NCBI RefSeq assembly: GCF_001437435.1
Contig: NZ_JQCB01000007.1
Span: 32,847 to 96,846, forward strand
Direction: 5' to 3'
Length of the DNA stretch: 64,000 nt
Source of the DNA: Furfurilactobacillus siliginis
Lineage (GTDB): Bacteria > Bacillota > Bacilli > Lactobacillales > Lactobacillaceae
Position 1 is the first letter of the stretch, and each line of letters opens with the position of its first letter. Position numbers and translations under genes: made by a program. Positions 1 to 9,920 of this stretch are shown here, piece by piece. Below the pieces are notes generated by a model. That model worked only from the letters and a program-made list of their open reading frames with translations. It did no database searches and was not told the DNA's origin.

Positions 1-260
1 GACTTCAAACCACCTGGATGGTTTGAGTGGTGGTAGTAGATCTTGTCTGAAGCTTTACGTCCAGTCAAGCCCACTTTGCCTGCATTAAGCACGATCACAA
101 AATCACCCGTATCCACATTAGGGGTGAATGTTGGCTTGTTCTTGCCTCGAAGAATCGTTGCAACGGCAGAGCTTAAACGTCCCAAAGGAACGTCTGTGGC
201 ATCAACCACGTACCATTTACGGTCTACTTCACCTGGTTTTGCTAAATAAGTTGTACGCAC
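1..260 (-). CDS. rplM: Ribosomal protein L13, N-terminal part (cut by window edge)
   Basis: Early-assembly protein of the large ribosomal subunit. The translation begins [20 protein letters not shown] and continues with the L13 core, including PLGRLSS and [13 protein letters not shown]. About 86 codons are inside the window and the C-terminus lies before base 1. The start is GTG at 258-260, chosen because a strong ribosome binding site (GGAGGAAA) sits just upstream and the family begins MRTT. It is downstream of truA, as usual in Firmicutes, with rpsI expected next outside the window. Confidence 0.93.
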   Translation of the reverse strand, partial: MRTTYLAKPGEVDRKWYVVDATDVPLGRLSSAVATILRGKNKPTFTPNVDTGDFVIVLNAGKVGLTGRKASDKIYYHHSNHPGGLK

Positions 261-261
261 G

Positions 262-345
262 GTATTTTCCTCCAATTTCTTGTCTGTTTGACACTCGATA
301 AAACTTTCCGGGGCCTATCGTGGGGCAAACAATACCAGGTACTAG
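262..345 (-). promoter_or_regulatory. Possible L13 leader RNA
   Basis: The 120-base truA-rplM gap is GC-rich in the middle (GGCCCCGG and its surroundings) and ends in GACAAGAAATTGGAGG. Structured L13 leaders that autoregulate rplM-rpsI are known in Firmicutes. The position fits, but I could not verify the fold, so this is inference. Confidence 0.3.
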
Positions 346-380
346 TGTACTGTTGCGCCCTCTATAAGTCAATTGCAAAT

Positions 381-1163
381 TTATGACAGTTCTGAATTTT
401 CAACGTTATTTTCGTAATCAACGGTCTCTAAGTAAAGCCCGCTGGCTGGTGCTGTTTCCCGCGCGCGTTCACGGTCCTTTGCTGCTAAAACGTCTGGCAA
501 CGAATCTGGTAGGCGCCGACCATTACCAACCTCTAACAACGTGGCCACCATGATGCGTACCTGATTGTATAAAAAACCACTACCGTAGAATTCAAAGGTC
601 ACCTCATGGGCTGCCGGATTCTCCTGCACAGTAATGTCATAAATCGTCCGTACATTTGATTTTGCCTGGCTGCCCGATGCCACAAAACTCGTAAAATCAT
701 GCGTGCCGATTAAATCCGGTAATGCCTGTTGGATCAAATCAACATTCAGTGGATATTTGTAATGACCAGTGTAGTTGCGTTTAAACGGATCAACGAATTG
801 CGTGTTCGACACCACATAGCGATATCGCTTACCATGCGTTGAAAAGCGCGCGTGAAAGTCGTCATCAACCTCGACCACTTCTTTAGCTAACATATCCAAA
901 GGAAACATACTGTTCAGTGCCAATAATAAGTTAGGTGCGGGAATTCGTTTAGGTAAATCAAAATGAACGACTTGTCCATGCGCGTGAACGCCTGCATCTG
1001 TCCGACCTGACCCAAAGACCGCAATCGCTGGCACCGGATTCTTCGCAATTTGATTGACAACCTTAGTCAACACAGCTTCTACCGTTCGCTGACGCGGTTG
1101 TACCTGATAACCTGCAAAATTTGTCCCATCATAAGCTAATGTAACTTTATAGCGTTGTGACAT
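381..1163 (-). CDS. truA: tRNA pseudouridine(38-40) synthase TruA
   Basis: Converts uridines 38-40 of the tRNA anticodon stem-loop to pseudouridine in the cytoplasm. The 260-residue length is typical. It starts MSQRYKVTLAYDGTNFAGYQ, and the catalytic aspartate is D56 in the motif GRTDAGVHAHGQ. The second domain carries the family motifs DFTSFVASG and FLYNQVRIMV. The start ATG is preceded by GGGG. It lies 15 bases after ecfT, in the order ecfA1-ecfA2-ecfT-truA-rplM common in Firmicutes, and is probably co-transcribed with them. Confidence 0.96.
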   Translation of the reverse strand: MSQRYKVTLAYDGTNFAGYQVQPRQRTVEAVLTKVVNQIAKNPVPAIAVFGSGRTDAGVHAHGQVVHFDLPKRIPAPNLLLALNSMFPLDMLAKEVVEVDDDFHARFSTHGKRYRYVVSNTQFVDPFKRNYTGHYKYPLNVDLIQQALPDLIGTHDFTSFVASGSQAKSNVRTIYDITVQENPAAHEVTFEFYGSGFLYNQVRIMVATLLEVGNGRRLPDSLPDVLAAKDRERARETAPASGLYLETVDYENNVENSELS

Positions 1164-1178
1164 GCATGAACCCCTAAC

Positions 1179-1982
1179 TTAATTTAAATGTCTGAACACG
1201 ACTAACACAATGTTAATGATCAACACACTAATGACTGCCATCGTATCTGCACTGCGCCAATGCAGTACACGATACTTTGTCCGACCATCACCGCCTTGGT
1301 AGCCTCGTGCCTCCATTGCGGTTGCTAATTCATCTGCCCGTGAAATCGCACCTACGAATAATGGAATCAATAGCGGTACGATTGCTCGCAGTCGTTTGAT
1401 CAAACCACCATTATTAAATTCAACACCACGTGCGCGCTGCGCATTCATAATCGTCGTCGCCTCGTCTAATAACGTTGGTACAAAGCGCAACGCAACTGAC
1501 AGCATCAAGGCCGTCTGTGCAACCGGAAAATGAACGATTCGAAGCGGCTTTAACATTGCCTCCACACCATCAGCAATCGCCAATGGTGCCGTGGTCAACG
1601 TTAAAATCGTTGCCATGGTGATAATCAGTAGAAATCGTAGAAATACGCTAACTGCGGTGGCAATCCCGGTTGATGTCAGCATCAAAACACCCCAATGCCA
1701 ATAAACATGTCCACCAGGCGTGAATAATAATTGCAAGACTGCAGTGAAAACGATCAGCCAAATCAAAGGACCAATCCCGCGAATAAAATAGCCCACTTTA
1801 AGGCCTGTCATTGCAATCAAACCGCCAACTAGAATAAACATAAACACATAGGTCAGCCAATTTGACGTTAAAAAGACGATGACAATTAAATATAACGATA
1901 ATAATAATTTTGCCCGCGAATCCAACCGATGCAAAATCGATTGCCCCGGTACATACCGACCGAGCGTTAACTGTTCTAACAT
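1179..1982 (-). CDS. ecfT: ECF transporter transmembrane protein EcfT
   Basis: Membrane coupling subunit of the energy-coupling factor module, which joins the two ATPases to exchangeable vitamin-binding S subunits. The 267 residues have hydrophobic segments near 25-60, 70-130 and 245-265. The two Ala-Arg-Gly coupling motifs that contact the ATPases are at about 184-186 (ARGVEF) and 225-227 (ARGYQG). It follows ecfA2 with a 2-base gap. No S subunit is encoded in this window, so this is a group II (shared) module and its substrates cannot be told from here. Confidence 0.95.
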   Translation of the reverse strand: MLEQLTLGRYVPGQSILHRLDSRAKLLLSLYLIVIVFLTSNWLTYVFMFILVGGLIAMTGLKVGYFIRGIGPLIWLIVFTAVLQLLFTPGGHVYWHWGVLMLTSTGIATAVSVFLRFLLIITMATILTLTTAPLAIADGVEAMLKPLRIVHFPVAQTALMLSVALRFVPTLLDEATTIMNAQRARGVEFNNGGLIKRLRAIVPLLIPLFVGAISRADELATAMEARGYQGGDGRTKYRVLHWRSADTMAVISVLIINIVLVVFRHLN

Positions 1983-1984
1983 TG

Positions 1985-2857
1985 CTAACGCCCCTTTCCG
2001 TCCATGGCTGGTAACTGATCAGCTAACTGGTCTGCTAACTGCTGTTCCGTTAATGGTAATTGATTGAATGAAAAGCCCTTTTGTTGTAGTTGAAAGGCAA
2101 ATTTGGTCGCCGTTGGAAAATCCAACTGCTGATCGTATACCCACTGTGGATCATTAAAGATTGTCTGTGGTGCACCAGCCTTCAACACTTCACCATGGCC
2201 CATTACGACAGCCTGGTCAGCATAGTCAGCCACATCATCCATCTGATGCGTGACTAACACGACCGTCAACTGCTGCTCCTCATGCAACTGCTCAAACATT
2301 TGCATCATGTGCTCACGTCCAAGCGGATCTAACCCTGCTGTCGGCTCGTCTAACACTAAGACGCGCGGTTGACTGGCCAAGACACCAGCAATCGCTACTC
2401 GCCGCATTTGACCGCCTGACAGCTCAAAGGGAGAGCGTTCTAGTACATTGTCTGGTAACCCGACCGTTTTAGCAGCCTGAACTGCCATATCGTGAGCTGT
2501 ATTCTCATCAAAGCCAAAGTTTAACGGACCAAATGCGATGTCTTTTACCACGGTTTGATCAAACAATTGATTCTCAGGAAACTGAAACACCATGCCGACA
2601 TGCTGATGTAAGTCTTTCAAATGTCTATTGCTTGTTGTACTAGTCAACGTGAAATCATCTACCTGAACCTGGCCACTCGTTGGCTTCAATAACCCATTTA
2701 AATGCTGGACCAACGTACTTTTACCACTACCGGTATGGCCAATGATTGCCGTAAAAGAACCATCTGGCAAGGTCAAGTTGACATCCTTTAACCCAGTGGC
2801 AGCAAATGGTGAATTCGGCTGGTACGTAAAGTTTACATGGTCAAATGTGATTGCCAT
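1985..2857 (-). CDS. ecfA2: ECF transporter ATPase EcfA2
   Basis: Second ATP-binding subunit of the vitamin ECF module. The 290 residues hold Walker [10 protein letters not shown] (40-48), a Q-loop in FQFPENQLF, signature LSGGQ (146-150) and Walker [14 protein letters not shown]. The C-terminal tail rich in QLADQL is typical of the EcfA2 branch. The start overlaps the end of ecfA1 by 25 bases, which implies translational coupling and balanced synthesis of the two ATPases. Confidence 0.95.
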   Translation of the reverse strand: MAITFDHVNFTYQPNSPFAATGLKDVNLTLPDGSFTAIIGHTGSGKSTLVQHLNGLLKPTSGQVQVDDFTLTSTTSNRHLKDLHQHVGMVFQFPENQLFDQTVVKDIAFGPLNFGFDENTAHDMAVQAAKTVGLPDNVLERSPFELSGGQMRRVAIAGVLASQPRVLVLDEPTAGLDPLGREHMMQMFEQLHEEQQLTVVLVTHQMDDVADYADQAVVMGHGEVLKAGAPQTIFNDPQWVYDQQLDFPTATKFAFQLQQKGFSFNQLPLTEQQLADQLADQLPAMDGKGR

Positions 2858-3672
2858 AACCAGTCCTCCATTTCTGTATCACTCAAATAGTGATCAGGAT
2901 GCACACTACCCTGTTGTGCTAGTGATCGCGCCAACCGCGTAGAAAACGGCTGTGCTAACCCTGAGCTGGCCAGGAGGGCTTCATTCGCAAATATTTCCGC
3001 AGGCTTACCCGTAGCAAGTTGTTGCCCATCATTCACAACAATTAACCGTTGCGCACGAGCTGCCTCATCTAAATCATGTGTAATTGAAATAATTGTTGGT
3101 GCTTTTTCTGATTGCCGTAACTTGGTAATGACATCCATCACCGTTTGCCGTCCATGTGGATCAAGCATGCTCGTTGCCTCATCTAAAACAATAATGCTTG
3201 GATTCATGGCAATAATTCCAGCCAGTGCAACACGCTGCTTTTGGCCACCCGATAGACGACTTGGTTCACGATCGGAAAACGCAGCCATATCCACTTGCTT
3301 TAATGCAGCATCAACCTTTTGAATCATTTTATCGCGGGGAATACCAGCATTTTCCAGTCCAAAAGCCACATCATCAGCGACTGTGGCCCCAACAAACTGA
3401 TTATCAGGATTTTGAAACACCATCCCAATTTGCTTGCGTACATCCCACACTGAATCGGGCGTCAATTTGATACCAGCAACAGTAACCTCACCCTCGCTAA
3501 AATCAACAAGGCCATCTATAGCCCGAACAAGTGTACTTTTACCGGACCCATTATGACCCACAATGGCAACCCATTCGCCTTGTTCCACAGTCAATGAAAT
3601 GTGATCAAGCGCAGGCTGTGCCACTTCTGGATAATGATACGTTAAGTTTTTTACCTCAATCATTGCTGCCAT
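2833..3672 (-). CDS. ecfA1: ECF transporter ATPase EcfA1
   Basis: First ATP-binding subunit of the vitamin ECF module. Its 279 residues show Walker [10 protein letters not shown] (39-47), Q-loop [10 protein letters not shown], signature LSGGQ (140-144) and Walker [14 protein letters not shown]. The FQNPDNQ form of the Q-loop is characteristic of EcfA1. The start was chosen at MAAMIEV because GAGGG lies six bases upstream. It is the first ATPase of the set and follows the 169-residue membrane protein after 19 bases. Confidence 0.95.
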   Translation of the reverse strand: MAAMIEVKNLTYHYPEVAQPALDHISLTVEQGEWVAIVGHNGSGKSTLVRAIDGLVDFSEGEVTVAGIKLTPDSVWDVRKQIGMVFQNPDNQFVGATVADDVAFGLENAGIPRDKMIQKVDAALKQVDMAAFSDREPSRLSGGQKQRVALAGIIAMNPSIIVLDEATSMLDPHGRQTVMDVITKLRQSEKAPTIISITHDLDEAARAQRLIVVNDGQQLATGKPAEIFANEALLASSGLAQPFSTRLARSLAQQGSVHPDHYLSDTEMEDWLWQSHLTM

Positions 3673-3691
3673 AAGATTCCCTCAATGTTCA

Positions 3692-4201
3692 CTAATCATT
3701 TTGTGACACCGTTACATGGTGTTCTTCACCTGTATGCGCTGCATGAAGCAATTGCCGCATATCACTTTGATATTGCTGATAAAAAGCCGTTGTCGCATTC
3801 CCTTTGCGTAACTTACTAGCATTAGGATCGGTTAGTAAATGTGTGTTCCAGTCAGTGACTAATTGTGCTGTTGCTGGATTGAACAATCCGTCTTCATCTA
3901 ATTGATCAAATTCAATATGCTGTAAACGACCAGCAGAATCCACTGTCGCCACCGCCGTGATGTGATAGCCGACTTCGCCATGCGCATCTGCCAGTGTATA
4001 GTGCCCTGGTTTAAACGCCTCTTTAGGTAACACCTTAGCCGCCTTTTCACTCAAACGACGTAGCTTTGATTCATGCGCTTGATGCTCTCGTTCAGCATTA
4101 ATCGTCGTGATTGCGGTAGCACCCAACGTAATCGCCGCTAGTAACAGCACCACAGCTCCGGTCAGCACCTTAACGTGGTGTGTTCGCATACTTGTCTTCA
4201 C
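3692..4201 (-). CDS. Membrane-anchored extracytoplasmic protein, possibly FMN-binding-like
   Basis: This 169-residue protein has a short basic N-terminus and one hydrophobic segment (about 11-33), then an exported domain. The stretch GYHITAVATVDSAGRLQHIE, followed by FDQLDEDG, resembles the repeat of FMN-binding or major membrane immunogen proteins, but no clear threonine flavinylation motif is seen, so the family is not certain. It stands between rplQ and ecfA1, where many relatives have nothing. It has its own promoter (4230-4258) and appears to lead the ecf-truA-rplM transcript. A link to vitamin uptake is only suggested by position. Confidence 0.7.
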   Translation of the reverse strand: MKTSMRTHHVKVLTGAVVLLLAAITLGATAITTINAEREHQAHESKLRRLSEKAAKVLPKEAFKPGHYTLADAHGEVGYHITAVATVDSAGRLQHIEFDQLDEDGLFNPATAQLVTDWNTHLLTDPNASKLRKGNATTAFYQQYQSDMRQLLHAAHTGEEHHVTVSQND

Positions 4202-4229
4202 CTCATTATAAAACCTTTAATACCGCACT

Positions 4230-4258
4230 ATTTTAGCGAAAATCCTGTCCTAGTGCAA
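4230..4258 (-). promoter_or_regulatory. Promoter of the ecf-truA-rplM operon
   Basis: On the minus strand, -35 TTGCAC (4253-4258) and -10 TAAAAT (4230-4235) are separated by exactly 17 bases. It lies after the rplQ terminator and about 30 bases before the 169-residue gene, so the ecf group need not depend on readthrough from the ribosomal operon. Confidence 0.65.
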
Positions 4259-4286
4259 CTTAAGCCCGTTTTCATAAATCTATGTA

Positions 4287-4396
4287 CAAAAAAATCACTT
4301 AGTACCACGGCGCGAGCAATTGCTCATTCAAGCTAGACTGGGCGAACGCGATCGCCATCATCATAACGCTTTATACCATTGGCACTAGTGATTATT
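4287..4396 (-). terminator. Branched terminator after rplQ
   Basis: On the minus strand the outer stem is ATCACTAGTGCCA (4392-4380) with TGGTACTAAGTGAT (4307-4294). It is paired throughout, with one bulge and one G-U pair, and is followed by seven Ts. The enclosed 72 bases carry smaller hairpins (GGCGA...TCGCC; GAGCAATTGCTC). Read as the end of the ribosomal superoperon. The large branched loop is unusual. Confidence 0.5.
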
Positions 4397-4470
4397 TTGA
4401 ATATTCAAATACTAAACCCATCCGTCGATTGATTTAGGGTAGCTATTCGTACTACCGAGAATGCTGATGA

Positions 4471-4854
4471 TTAGTCAACGAATTCCAAGATTACCATCTG
4501 TGCGGCATCGCCACGACGAGGCATGGTCTTGTACATCCGAGTATAACCACCATTGCGTTCAGCAAAACGAGGTGCTAAGTCATCAAACAACTTTTGCAAA
4601 GCAGTTTGTGCAGTAACCTTGTCGCCATCTTCCTTAACGTCAGCAACGACGTCACGAACGAAAGCAGCAGCTTCACGCCGAGCATGCAAGTCGCCTTGCT
4701 TACCCCAGGTGATCATTTGGTCAGCAGTCTTACGTACTTCCTTGGCACGTGCTTCAGTCGTTTCAATCCGACCGTTAACGATCAAGTTGGTCGTTAAATC
4801 GCGTAACAAAGCTTTACGTTGAGAACTGGTCCGTTGTAATTTGCGGTAGCTCAT
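4471..4854 (-). CDS. rplQ: Ribosomal protein L17
   Basis: Large-subunit protein near the peptide exit tunnel. The 127 residues start [20 protein letters not shown] and include the family segments [20 protein letters not shown] and [16 protein letters not shown]. It is the last gene of the alpha operon, 30 bases after rpoA, with a good ribosome binding site (AAAGGAGG). A branched terminator follows. Confidence 0.97.
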   Translation of the reverse strand: MSYRKLQRTSSQRKALLRDLTTNLIVNGRIETTEARAKEVRKTADQMITWGKQGDLHARREAAAFVRDVVADVKEDGDKVTAQTALQKLFDDLAPRFAERNGGYTRMYKTMPRRGDAAQMVILEFVD

Positions 4855-4884
4855 GTTTAAACCTCCTTTGGTAGGTAAGTCTGA

Positions 4885-5829
4885 CTAGTCTTCCTGTTTC
4901 AAGGACAAACCTAAGCCAGCTAATTTTGCCTTAACTTCTTCAAGTGACTTACGACCAAGGTTACGTACCTTCATCATGTCAGCTTCTGTACGATCAGTTA
5001 ACTCTTGCACCGTGTTGATACCAGCACGTTTCAAACAGTTATATGAACGAACGGACAGATCTAACTCTTCGATGGTCATTTCGAGCATCTTTTCCTTGTG
5101 TGTTTCTTCTTTCTCGACCATGATTTCAGCATTCTTTGCTGTATCGGTCAAGTCAACAAACATTGCAAGGTGTTCAGTTAGAATCTTCGCAGCAAGACTA
5201 ATTGCTTCACTAGGTGTGATTGAACCATCGGTCCAGACATCAAGTGTGAGCTTGTCATAGTCATCGCGTTGACCAACACGGGTATTTTCAACCTGGTAGT
5301 TTACACGTTCGATTGGGGTATAAATGGAATCGATAGGCAATACACCGATTGGCATATCGTCCTGACGAGCTTTATTTTCATCAGCTGAAACGTATCCACG
5401 GCCCTTATTTGCAGTTAAGTGCATGTGGAAGGTAGCCCCATCTGCAACTGTACAGATATAAAGATCTGGGTTCATGATTTCAACATCAGCGTCTGTTTGA
5501 ATGTCACCAGCGGTAACAATCGCAGGACCCTTAACATCAATATCCATACCCTTTTCTTCATCAGTGGCCATCTTCAAAGAAACCTTTTTCATATTCAAGA
5601 TGATTTGCGTAACATCTTCAACGACACCCTCAACAGTTGAGAATTCGTGAAGGACGCCATCGATTTGAATACTAGTGACTGCCGCACCAGGCAATGATGA
5701 AAGTAAAATCCGCCGCAGCGAGTTCCCTAAGGTCGTGCCGTAGCCACGTTCTAGTGGTTCAACGACGAACTTCCCATAGTTGTTGCTTTCATCGATTTTA
5801 TGAATGTTTGGCTTTTCAAATTCGATCAT
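4885..5829 (-). CDS. rpoA: RNA polymerase alpha subunit
   Basis: Dimerises to nucleate RNA polymerase assembly. Its C-terminal domain contacts upstream promoter DNA and activators. The N-terminal domain covers about residues 1-230 (motif [20 protein letters not shown]). The C-terminal helix-hairpin-helix domain is near 245-305 ([19 protein letters not shown], then [11 protein letters not shown]). The ATG at 5829 was preferred over an upstream in-frame TTG because AAAGGGG lies at ribosome-binding distance and relatives begin MIEFEKP. The protein has 314 residues. It lies between rpsK and rplQ as in other Firmicutes. Confidence 0.97.
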   Translation of the reverse strand: MIEFEKPNIHKIDESNNYGKFVVEPLERGYGTTLGNSLRRILLSSLPGAAVTSIQIDGVLHEFSTVEGVVEDVTQIILNMKKVSLKMATDEEKGMDIDVKGPAIVTAGDIQTDADVEIMNPDLYICTVADGATFHMHLTANKGRGYVSADENKARQDDMPIGVLPIDSIYTPIERVNYQVENTRVGQRDDYDKLTLDVWTDGSITPSEAISLAAKILTEHLAMFVDLTDTAKNAEIMVEKEETHKEKMLEMTIEELDLSVRSYNCLKRAGINTVQELTDRTEADMMKVRNLGRKSLEEVKAKLAGLGLSLKQED

Positions 5830-5905
5830 TCTTCTGTTTACCCCTTTCAAAACTCGTCTAATTTAATTAATGAACGTTCATCACTCCAATTAGTGATGTC
5901 ATCAA

Positions 5906-6295
5906 TTAAACACGACGACGCTTTGGAGGACGAGATCCATTATGTGGTACTGGTGTAACGTCACGGATTGAAGTAACTTCCAGACCGGTAGATTGTAAAG
6001 CACGGATTGCGGCTTCACGACCTGAACCAGGTCCCTTAACGGCAACTTCAACAGTCTTCATGCCATGATCCATTGAACCCTTAGCAGCTGCTTCAGCAGC
6101 CATTTGGGCAGCAAATGGAGTTGACTTACGACTACCACGGAAACCAAGAGCACCGGCTGAAGACCAAGCAACAGCGTTACCTTGCACGTCCGTAATCATA
6201 ACTAATGTGTTGTTAAATGTTGAGTGGATGTGTGCAACACCAGACTCAATGTTCTTTTTAACACGACGCTTACGCGATGTTTTTTTAACTGCCAT
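5906..6295 (-). CDS. rpsK: Ribosomal protein S11
   Basis: Small-subunit platform protein near the mRNA exit region. The 129 residues include [19 protein letters not shown] and the conserved C-terminus [15 protein letters not shown]. It lies 28 bases downstream of rpsM and 76 upstream of rpoA. Confidence 0.97.
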   Translation of the reverse strand: MAVKKTSRKRRVKKNIESGVAHIHSTFNNTLVMITDVQGNAVAWSSAGALGFRGSRKSTPFAAQMAAEAAAKGSMDHGMKTVEVAVKGPGSGREAAIRALQSTGLEVTSIRDVTPVPHNGSRPPKRRRV

Positions 6296-6323
6296 GAGAA
6301 ATGCTAACCTCCTTTATCTTAAA

Positions 6324-6689
6324 TTACTTCTTCTTGCCAGCAATTGCTTTAGCTGGGCCTTTGCGAGTCCGAGCGTTGTTCTTCGTGTGTTGTCCACGAA
6401 CTGGTAAACCACGACGGTGACGCATGCCTCGGTATGAACCAATTTCTTGTAAGTTCTTGATGTTCATTGATACTTCACGGCGAAGATCCCCTTCAACCTT
6501 GTAGTTATCAACAATTGCACGAATCTTGTCTTCGTCTTCAGGAGCTAAATCCCGAACACGAATGTCTTCGCTAACACCTGCTTCAGCCAAAATCTTTTGT
6601 GCTGAAGTATTACCGATTCCGAAAATGTAAGTTAACCCAATCACGATCCGTTTGTCACGTGGTAAGTCAATACCTGCAATACGAGCCAT
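6324..6689 (-). CDS. rpsM: Ribosomal protein S13
   Basis: Small-subunit head protein that contacts P-site tRNA and the subunit bridge. The 121 residues start [20 protein letters not shown], carry the helix-two-turn-helix segment ([10 protein letters not shown]) and end in the basic tail [16 protein letters not shown]. It lies between L36 and S11, as in the standard alpha operon. Confidence 0.97.
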   Translation of the reverse strand: MARIAGIDLPRDKRIVIGLTYIFGIGNTSAQKILAEAGVSEDIRVRDLAPEDEDKIRAIVDNYKVEGDLRREVSMNIKNLQEIGSYRGMRHRRGLPVRGQHTKNNARTRKGPAKAIAGKKK

Positions 6690-6714
6690 AACAATTACCT
6701 CCTTTTATTTAGAA

Positions 6715-6834
6715 TTATTTACCTTGCCGTTGTTTGTGCTTAGGGTTAGCTGAACAAATCACCATAACCCGACCGTTACGTTTGATAACGCGACAGTGTT
6801 CACACATAGGCTTAACTGATGGTCTTACTTTCAT
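6715..6834 (-). CDS. rpmJ: Ribosomal protein L36, zinc form
   Basis: A 39-residue large-subunit protein, [20 protein letters not shown] followed by [10 protein letters not shown] and PKHKQRQGK. The zinc ligands C11, C14, C27 and H33 are all present, so this is the zinc-containing form. The start ATG is at 6832-6834 with GGAGG upstream and the TAA stop is at 6715-6717. It sits between infA and rpsM with 25-29 base gaps. Confidence 0.96.
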   Translation of the reverse strand: MKVRPSVKPMCEHCRVIKRNGRVMVICSANPKHKQRQGK

Positions 6835-6863
6835 GATTTTCCTCCAAAATTATGAGGCTGCGG

Positions 6864-7079
6864 TTACTTGAAACGGTACGTAATCCGACCCTTAGTTAAG
6901 TCATACGGTGACATTTCAACCGTGACTTTATCCCCAGGCAAAATTCGGATGTAGTGCATCCGGATCTTACCAGAGACATGGGCTAAGATTTCGTGACCAT
7001 TTTCAAGTTCTACCTTAAACATTGCATTAGGCAATGTTTCTTTGACAGTACCTTCGATTTCGATTACATCGCTTGCCAA
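6864..7079 (-). CDS. infA: Translation initiation factor IF-1
   Basis: A 71-residue OB-fold factor that occupies the ribosomal A site during initiation. It begins [20 protein letters not shown] and ends [14 protein letters not shown]. The start codon is TTG at 7077-7079. GGGAGGA lies at the right distance, and an ATG start would remove the conserved first strand, so TTG is the likely real start. A terminator and a new promoter precede it, so it leads a sub-operon infA-rpmJ-rpsM-rpsK-rpoA-rplQ. Confidence 0.96.
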   Translation of the reverse strand: MASDVIEIEGTVKETLPNAMFKVELENGHEILAHVSGKIRMHYIRILPGDKVTVEMSPYDLTKGRITYRFK

Positions 7080-7102
7080 GCAGAGTTCCTCCCCTGAATT
7101 GA

Positions 7103-7131
7103 ATTTGATTCTCTAAATACGGTGGCGTCAA
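7103..7131 (-). promoter_or_regulatory. Internal promoter before infA
   Basis: Minus strand -35 TTGACG (7126-7131) and -10 TCAAAT (7103-7108) with a 17-base spacer. It begins directly after the adk terminator. The -10 is a moderate match (4 of 6). Confidence 0.45.
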
Positions 7132-7138
7132 ATGACGG

Positions 7139-7163
7139 AAAAAACGGCGAAAACAGCCGTTTC
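7139..7163 (-). terminator. Terminator after adk
   Basis: Minus-strand stem AAACGGC / GCCGTTT with loop TGTTTTC and a six-T run. It lies within the 166-base adk-infA gap, the longest gap in the ribosomal cluster. Confidence 0.7.
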
Positions 7164-7245
7164 CACCCTTTTTACACAATCTCTTGCGTAAACCATACCA
7201 AGAGAGCTTATCACAATCTTAAGGGTACCACAAGCACTTGACCTG

Positions 7246-7911
7246 TTAGTTGTTCACTGACTGCAGAACATTAGCGACATCTTTGAAGACATCATCAATG
7301 TTTCGCTCACCGTTAATGGTGTGTAAAACAGTTTGCTTCTCATAGTAATCAACAAGTGGCGTGTTCATCTTAATGTTCACAGCCAAACGATTCTTAACCG
7401 TTTCCGGTTTGTCGTCGTCCCGTTGGTAGAAATCGTGTGACCCACAAACATCACAAGTTCCTTCAACCTTAGTTGGGTTACTAATCCGGTTGTAGGTTGC
7501 CCCACAAACTCGGCAAATGAAGCGCGCTGACAAACGATCGACCAAAACGTCAGGGTTAACATCGATGTTAATCACTGCGTCAACATGGCGATTCGAATCT
7601 GCCAACATTTGATCCAAAGCAGCTGCTTGGTCAAGATTACGTGGATAACCATCCAACATGAATCCATTTTCCAAAACGTCTGCTTGACTCAAACGATCTT
7701 TAACAATACCGTTCGTTACTTCATCAGGCACAAGTTCACCTTTATCAATGTAGGCTTTGGCTGCAAGACCCATTTCAGTCTCGCTGGCCATTGCTTCCCG
7801 AAAAATATCACCTGTCGAAATATGTGGCACCTGATATTGTTCGTCGATCTTTTGTGCTTGCGTGCCTTTACCGGCACCAGGCAAGCCCATTAAGATTAAA
7901 TTGAAAGCCAT
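7246..7911 (-). CDS. adk: Adenylate kinase, zinc-binding lid type
   Basis: Interconverts ATP + AMP and two ADP. The 221 residues have the P-loop [10 protein letters not shown] near 9-18, the AMP-binding segment STGDIFREA, and a lid domain with four cysteines, C133, C136, C153 and C156, that should bind zinc as in Gram-positive enzymes. It follows secY after 2 bases. No map (methionine aminopeptidase) gene lies between adk and infA, unlike Bacillus. Confidence 0.97.
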   Translation of the reverse strand: MAFNLILMGLPGAGKGTQAQKIDEQYQVPHISTGDIFREAMASETEMGLAAKAYIDKGELVPDEVTNGIVKDRLSQADVLENGFMLDGYPRNLDQAAALDQMLADSNRHVDAVINIDVNPDVLVDRLSARFICRVCGATYNRISNPTKVEGTCDVCGSHDFYQRDDDKPETVKNRLAVNIKMNTPLVDYYEKQTVLHTINGERNIDDVFKDVANVLQSVNN

Positions 7912-7913
7912 GA

Positions 7914-9254
7914 TTAATCCTCCTGTTTTTCTGCTTCTTCATGTTCATTTAGCTGATCGTCAGCGATGAAACCAACATATTGTCGTTTCATCATTAATCC
8001 ATCTAGTTGACGGATAATGTCGATAGCCACACCAACGATGATTAGTAGTGATGTCCCACCTAAACCGATGGATTCATCCAGTCCCCAGATATCACTGGCA
8101 AGCAGTGGAATCAAAGCGACCAAACCAAGGAACAATGATCCAACCGTACTGAGTCGCATCAACAGACGCGAAACAAACTCTTGGGTATCGTGGCCTGGCC
8201 AAACACTTGGAATGTAACTACCTTGTTTTTGTAGATTCTCCGACAGTTTCTCAGGATTAACCTGAACAAACGCATAGAAGAATGTGAACAAGACAATCAG
8301 AACTGTGTATAAAACAGCCCCTTCAGTTGTCTGCATGTTAAAGATCTTAGACATTACTTGATACCAACCATCATCACCATGCGTTTTTTGGAACGCCAAC
8401 AAAATAGTTTGTGGCGTTGAAATTAACGAACTAGCGAAGATAACTGGAATCACACCTGCAACGTTGACCTTTAATGGTAGATAACTACCTGAGCCAGACG
8501 TTGTGGCACGACGGGTATATTGAATGGGAATGCGCCTTTCGGCTTGTTGAACCCATGTAACGAAGATGATGATGATGATAACTAAGATCAACACCGCCGC
8601 TACAAACAATACACCTTGCCAGATTTGACCTTTGGCAGCGTTAGAAACGTTCTCTTGCCATAATTGCTGAAGACCCACAGGGGTTCTCGCAACAATTCCG
8701 GCGAAGATTAACATTGAAACCCCATTTCCAAGACCACGTTGTGTGATCATGTCACCGAGCCATGTTGCAAACATGGTTCCGGCAGTTAACAGGACACCAA
8801 TCATAATGAACGTTTGTGCATTCGGTGTTTTAACCAAGTGCATTTGTCCTAACGCATTGAACCCAGCAGTGATCCCGATAGACTGAACAAATGCTAAAAC
8901 AATTGTTAAGTACCGAGTTGCTTGATTCAACTTCCGCCGACCTACATCACCTTGTTTACTCCACTCAACAAAACGTGGCACGATGTCCATTTGGAGCAAT
9001 TGCACCACGATCTGTGCAGTAACAAAGGGTGAGACCCCCATTGCAAATAGGGAGTAGTTTGTTAAGCCACCACCAGAAAAGATGTTCAATACATTAACAA
9101 GCCCGGAGCTCGCCACTGCTTGTAAAGCACGTGCATTCACTCCGGGAACGGTAATGTAACATCCTAATCGGTAAACAACTAAAACAAACAGGGTGAAGAA
9201 GATCTTATTACGGATTTCACGGCTTTTAAACGCATTTGAAATCGTTGAGATCAA
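7914..9254 (-). CDS. secY: Protein translocase channel subunit SecY
   Basis: Central pore of the Sec translocon in the cytoplasmic membrane. The 446 residues form about ten hydrophobic helices. Family landmarks are the plug and first-helix region ([20 protein letters not shown]), [20 protein letters not shown] and the cytoplasmic loop with [10 protein letters not shown]. It starts directly at the end of rplO with no gap and is followed by adk. Confidence 0.97.
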   Translation of the reverse strand: MISTISNAFKSREIRNKIFFTLFVLVVYRLGCYITVPGVNARALQAVASSGLVNVLNIFSGGGLTNYSLFAMGVSPFVTAQIVVQLLQMDIVPRFVEWSKQGDVGRRKLNQATRYLTIVLAFVQSIGITAGFNALGQMHLVKTPNAQTFIMIGVLLTAGTMFATWLGDMITQRGLGNGVSMLIFAGIVARTPVGLQQLWQENVSNAAKGQIWQGVLFVAAVLILVIIIIIFVTWVQQAERRIPIQYTRRATTSGSGSYLPLKVNVAGVIPVIFASSLISTPQTILLAFQKTHGDDGWYQVMSKIFNMQTTEGAVLYTVLIVLFTFFYAFVQVNPEKLSENLQKQGSYIPSVWPGHDTQEFVSRLLMRLSTVGSLFLGLVALIPLLASDIWGLDESIGLGGTSLLIIVGVAIDIIRQLDGLMMKRQYVGFIADDQLNEHEEAEKQED

Positions 9255-9689
9255 CTAGATCACCTCAGTCTTACCGCCGGCTGCTTCAATTGCAGCAACT
9301 GCTGCGTTTGAGAATTTGTTTGCGTGAACTGTTAACTTCTTGGTAACGTCACCGTTTCCAAGAATCTTAACGCCACTCTTTTCATTCTTAACTAAACCTG
9401 CTTCAACTAAGGCTGTTGGCGTTACGTCAGCACCGTCATCAAACTTGTTTAGTGAAGCTAAGTTCACAATGGCGAATTCCTTGCGGTTAATGTTAGTAAA
9501 ACCACGTTTAGGAATACGACGGTACAGAGGCATTTGGCCCCCTTCAAAACCGACACGTGTCTTACTACGGGCTTTTTGACCCTTTTGTCCACGACCGGAA
9601 GTCTTACCGTTACCGGCTGACACACCGCGTCCACGACGCATGCGTTCTTTACGAGAACCTTCGCTTGGTTGTAATTCGTTCAACTTCAT
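9255..9689 (-). CDS. rplO: Ribosomal protein L15
   Basis: Large-subunit assembly protein. The 144 residues start [20 protein letters not shown], followed by the glycine- and arginine-rich extension [17 protein letters not shown], and the globular part holds [20 protein letters not shown]. It lies 32 bases after rpmD and abuts secY. Confidence 0.97.
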   Translation of the reverse strand: MKLNELQPSEGSRKERMRRGRGVSAGNGKTSGRGQKGQKARSKTRVGFEGGQMPLYRRIPKRGFTNINRKEFAIVNLASLNKFDDGADVTPTALVEAGLVKNEKSGVKILGNGDVTKKLTVHANKFSNAAVAAIEAAGGKTEVI

Positions 9690-9721
9690 TGGGTTGGCAC
9701 CTCCTTACGCGAGAAATAATG

Positions 9722-9907
9722 TTACTTAACTTCTTCAACAGTTACTAAGTGCGCAATCTTCATGATTGCACCGCGAGTTGCTTCGTTGTTAGGACGGACA
9801 ACAGAACTGTTGACACGACCTAAGCCTAAGCTATACGCAACGTTACGAACCTTTGGCTTCTGGTGAACGGCACTTTTCACTAAAGTAATCTTGACTTGTT
9901 CAGCCAT
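9722..9907 (-). CDS. rpmD: Ribosomal protein L30
   Basis: A 61-residue large-subunit protein. It contains [20 protein letters not shown] and ends [12 protein letters not shown], as expected for L30. It sits between rpsE (13-base gap) and rplO. Confidence 0.96.
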   Translation of the reverse strand: MAEQVKITLVKSAVHQKPKVRNVAYSLGLGRVNSSVVRPNNEATRGAIMKIAHLVTVEEVK

Positions 9908-9920
9908 GAGTTTCGTCCTC

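Noticed and set aside
4392..4407. AT-rich palindrome TTTGAATATTCAAA downstream of rplQ
   Set aside because: No T run or adjacent GC stem, and it lies outside the branched terminator. Probably chance in an AT-rich gap.
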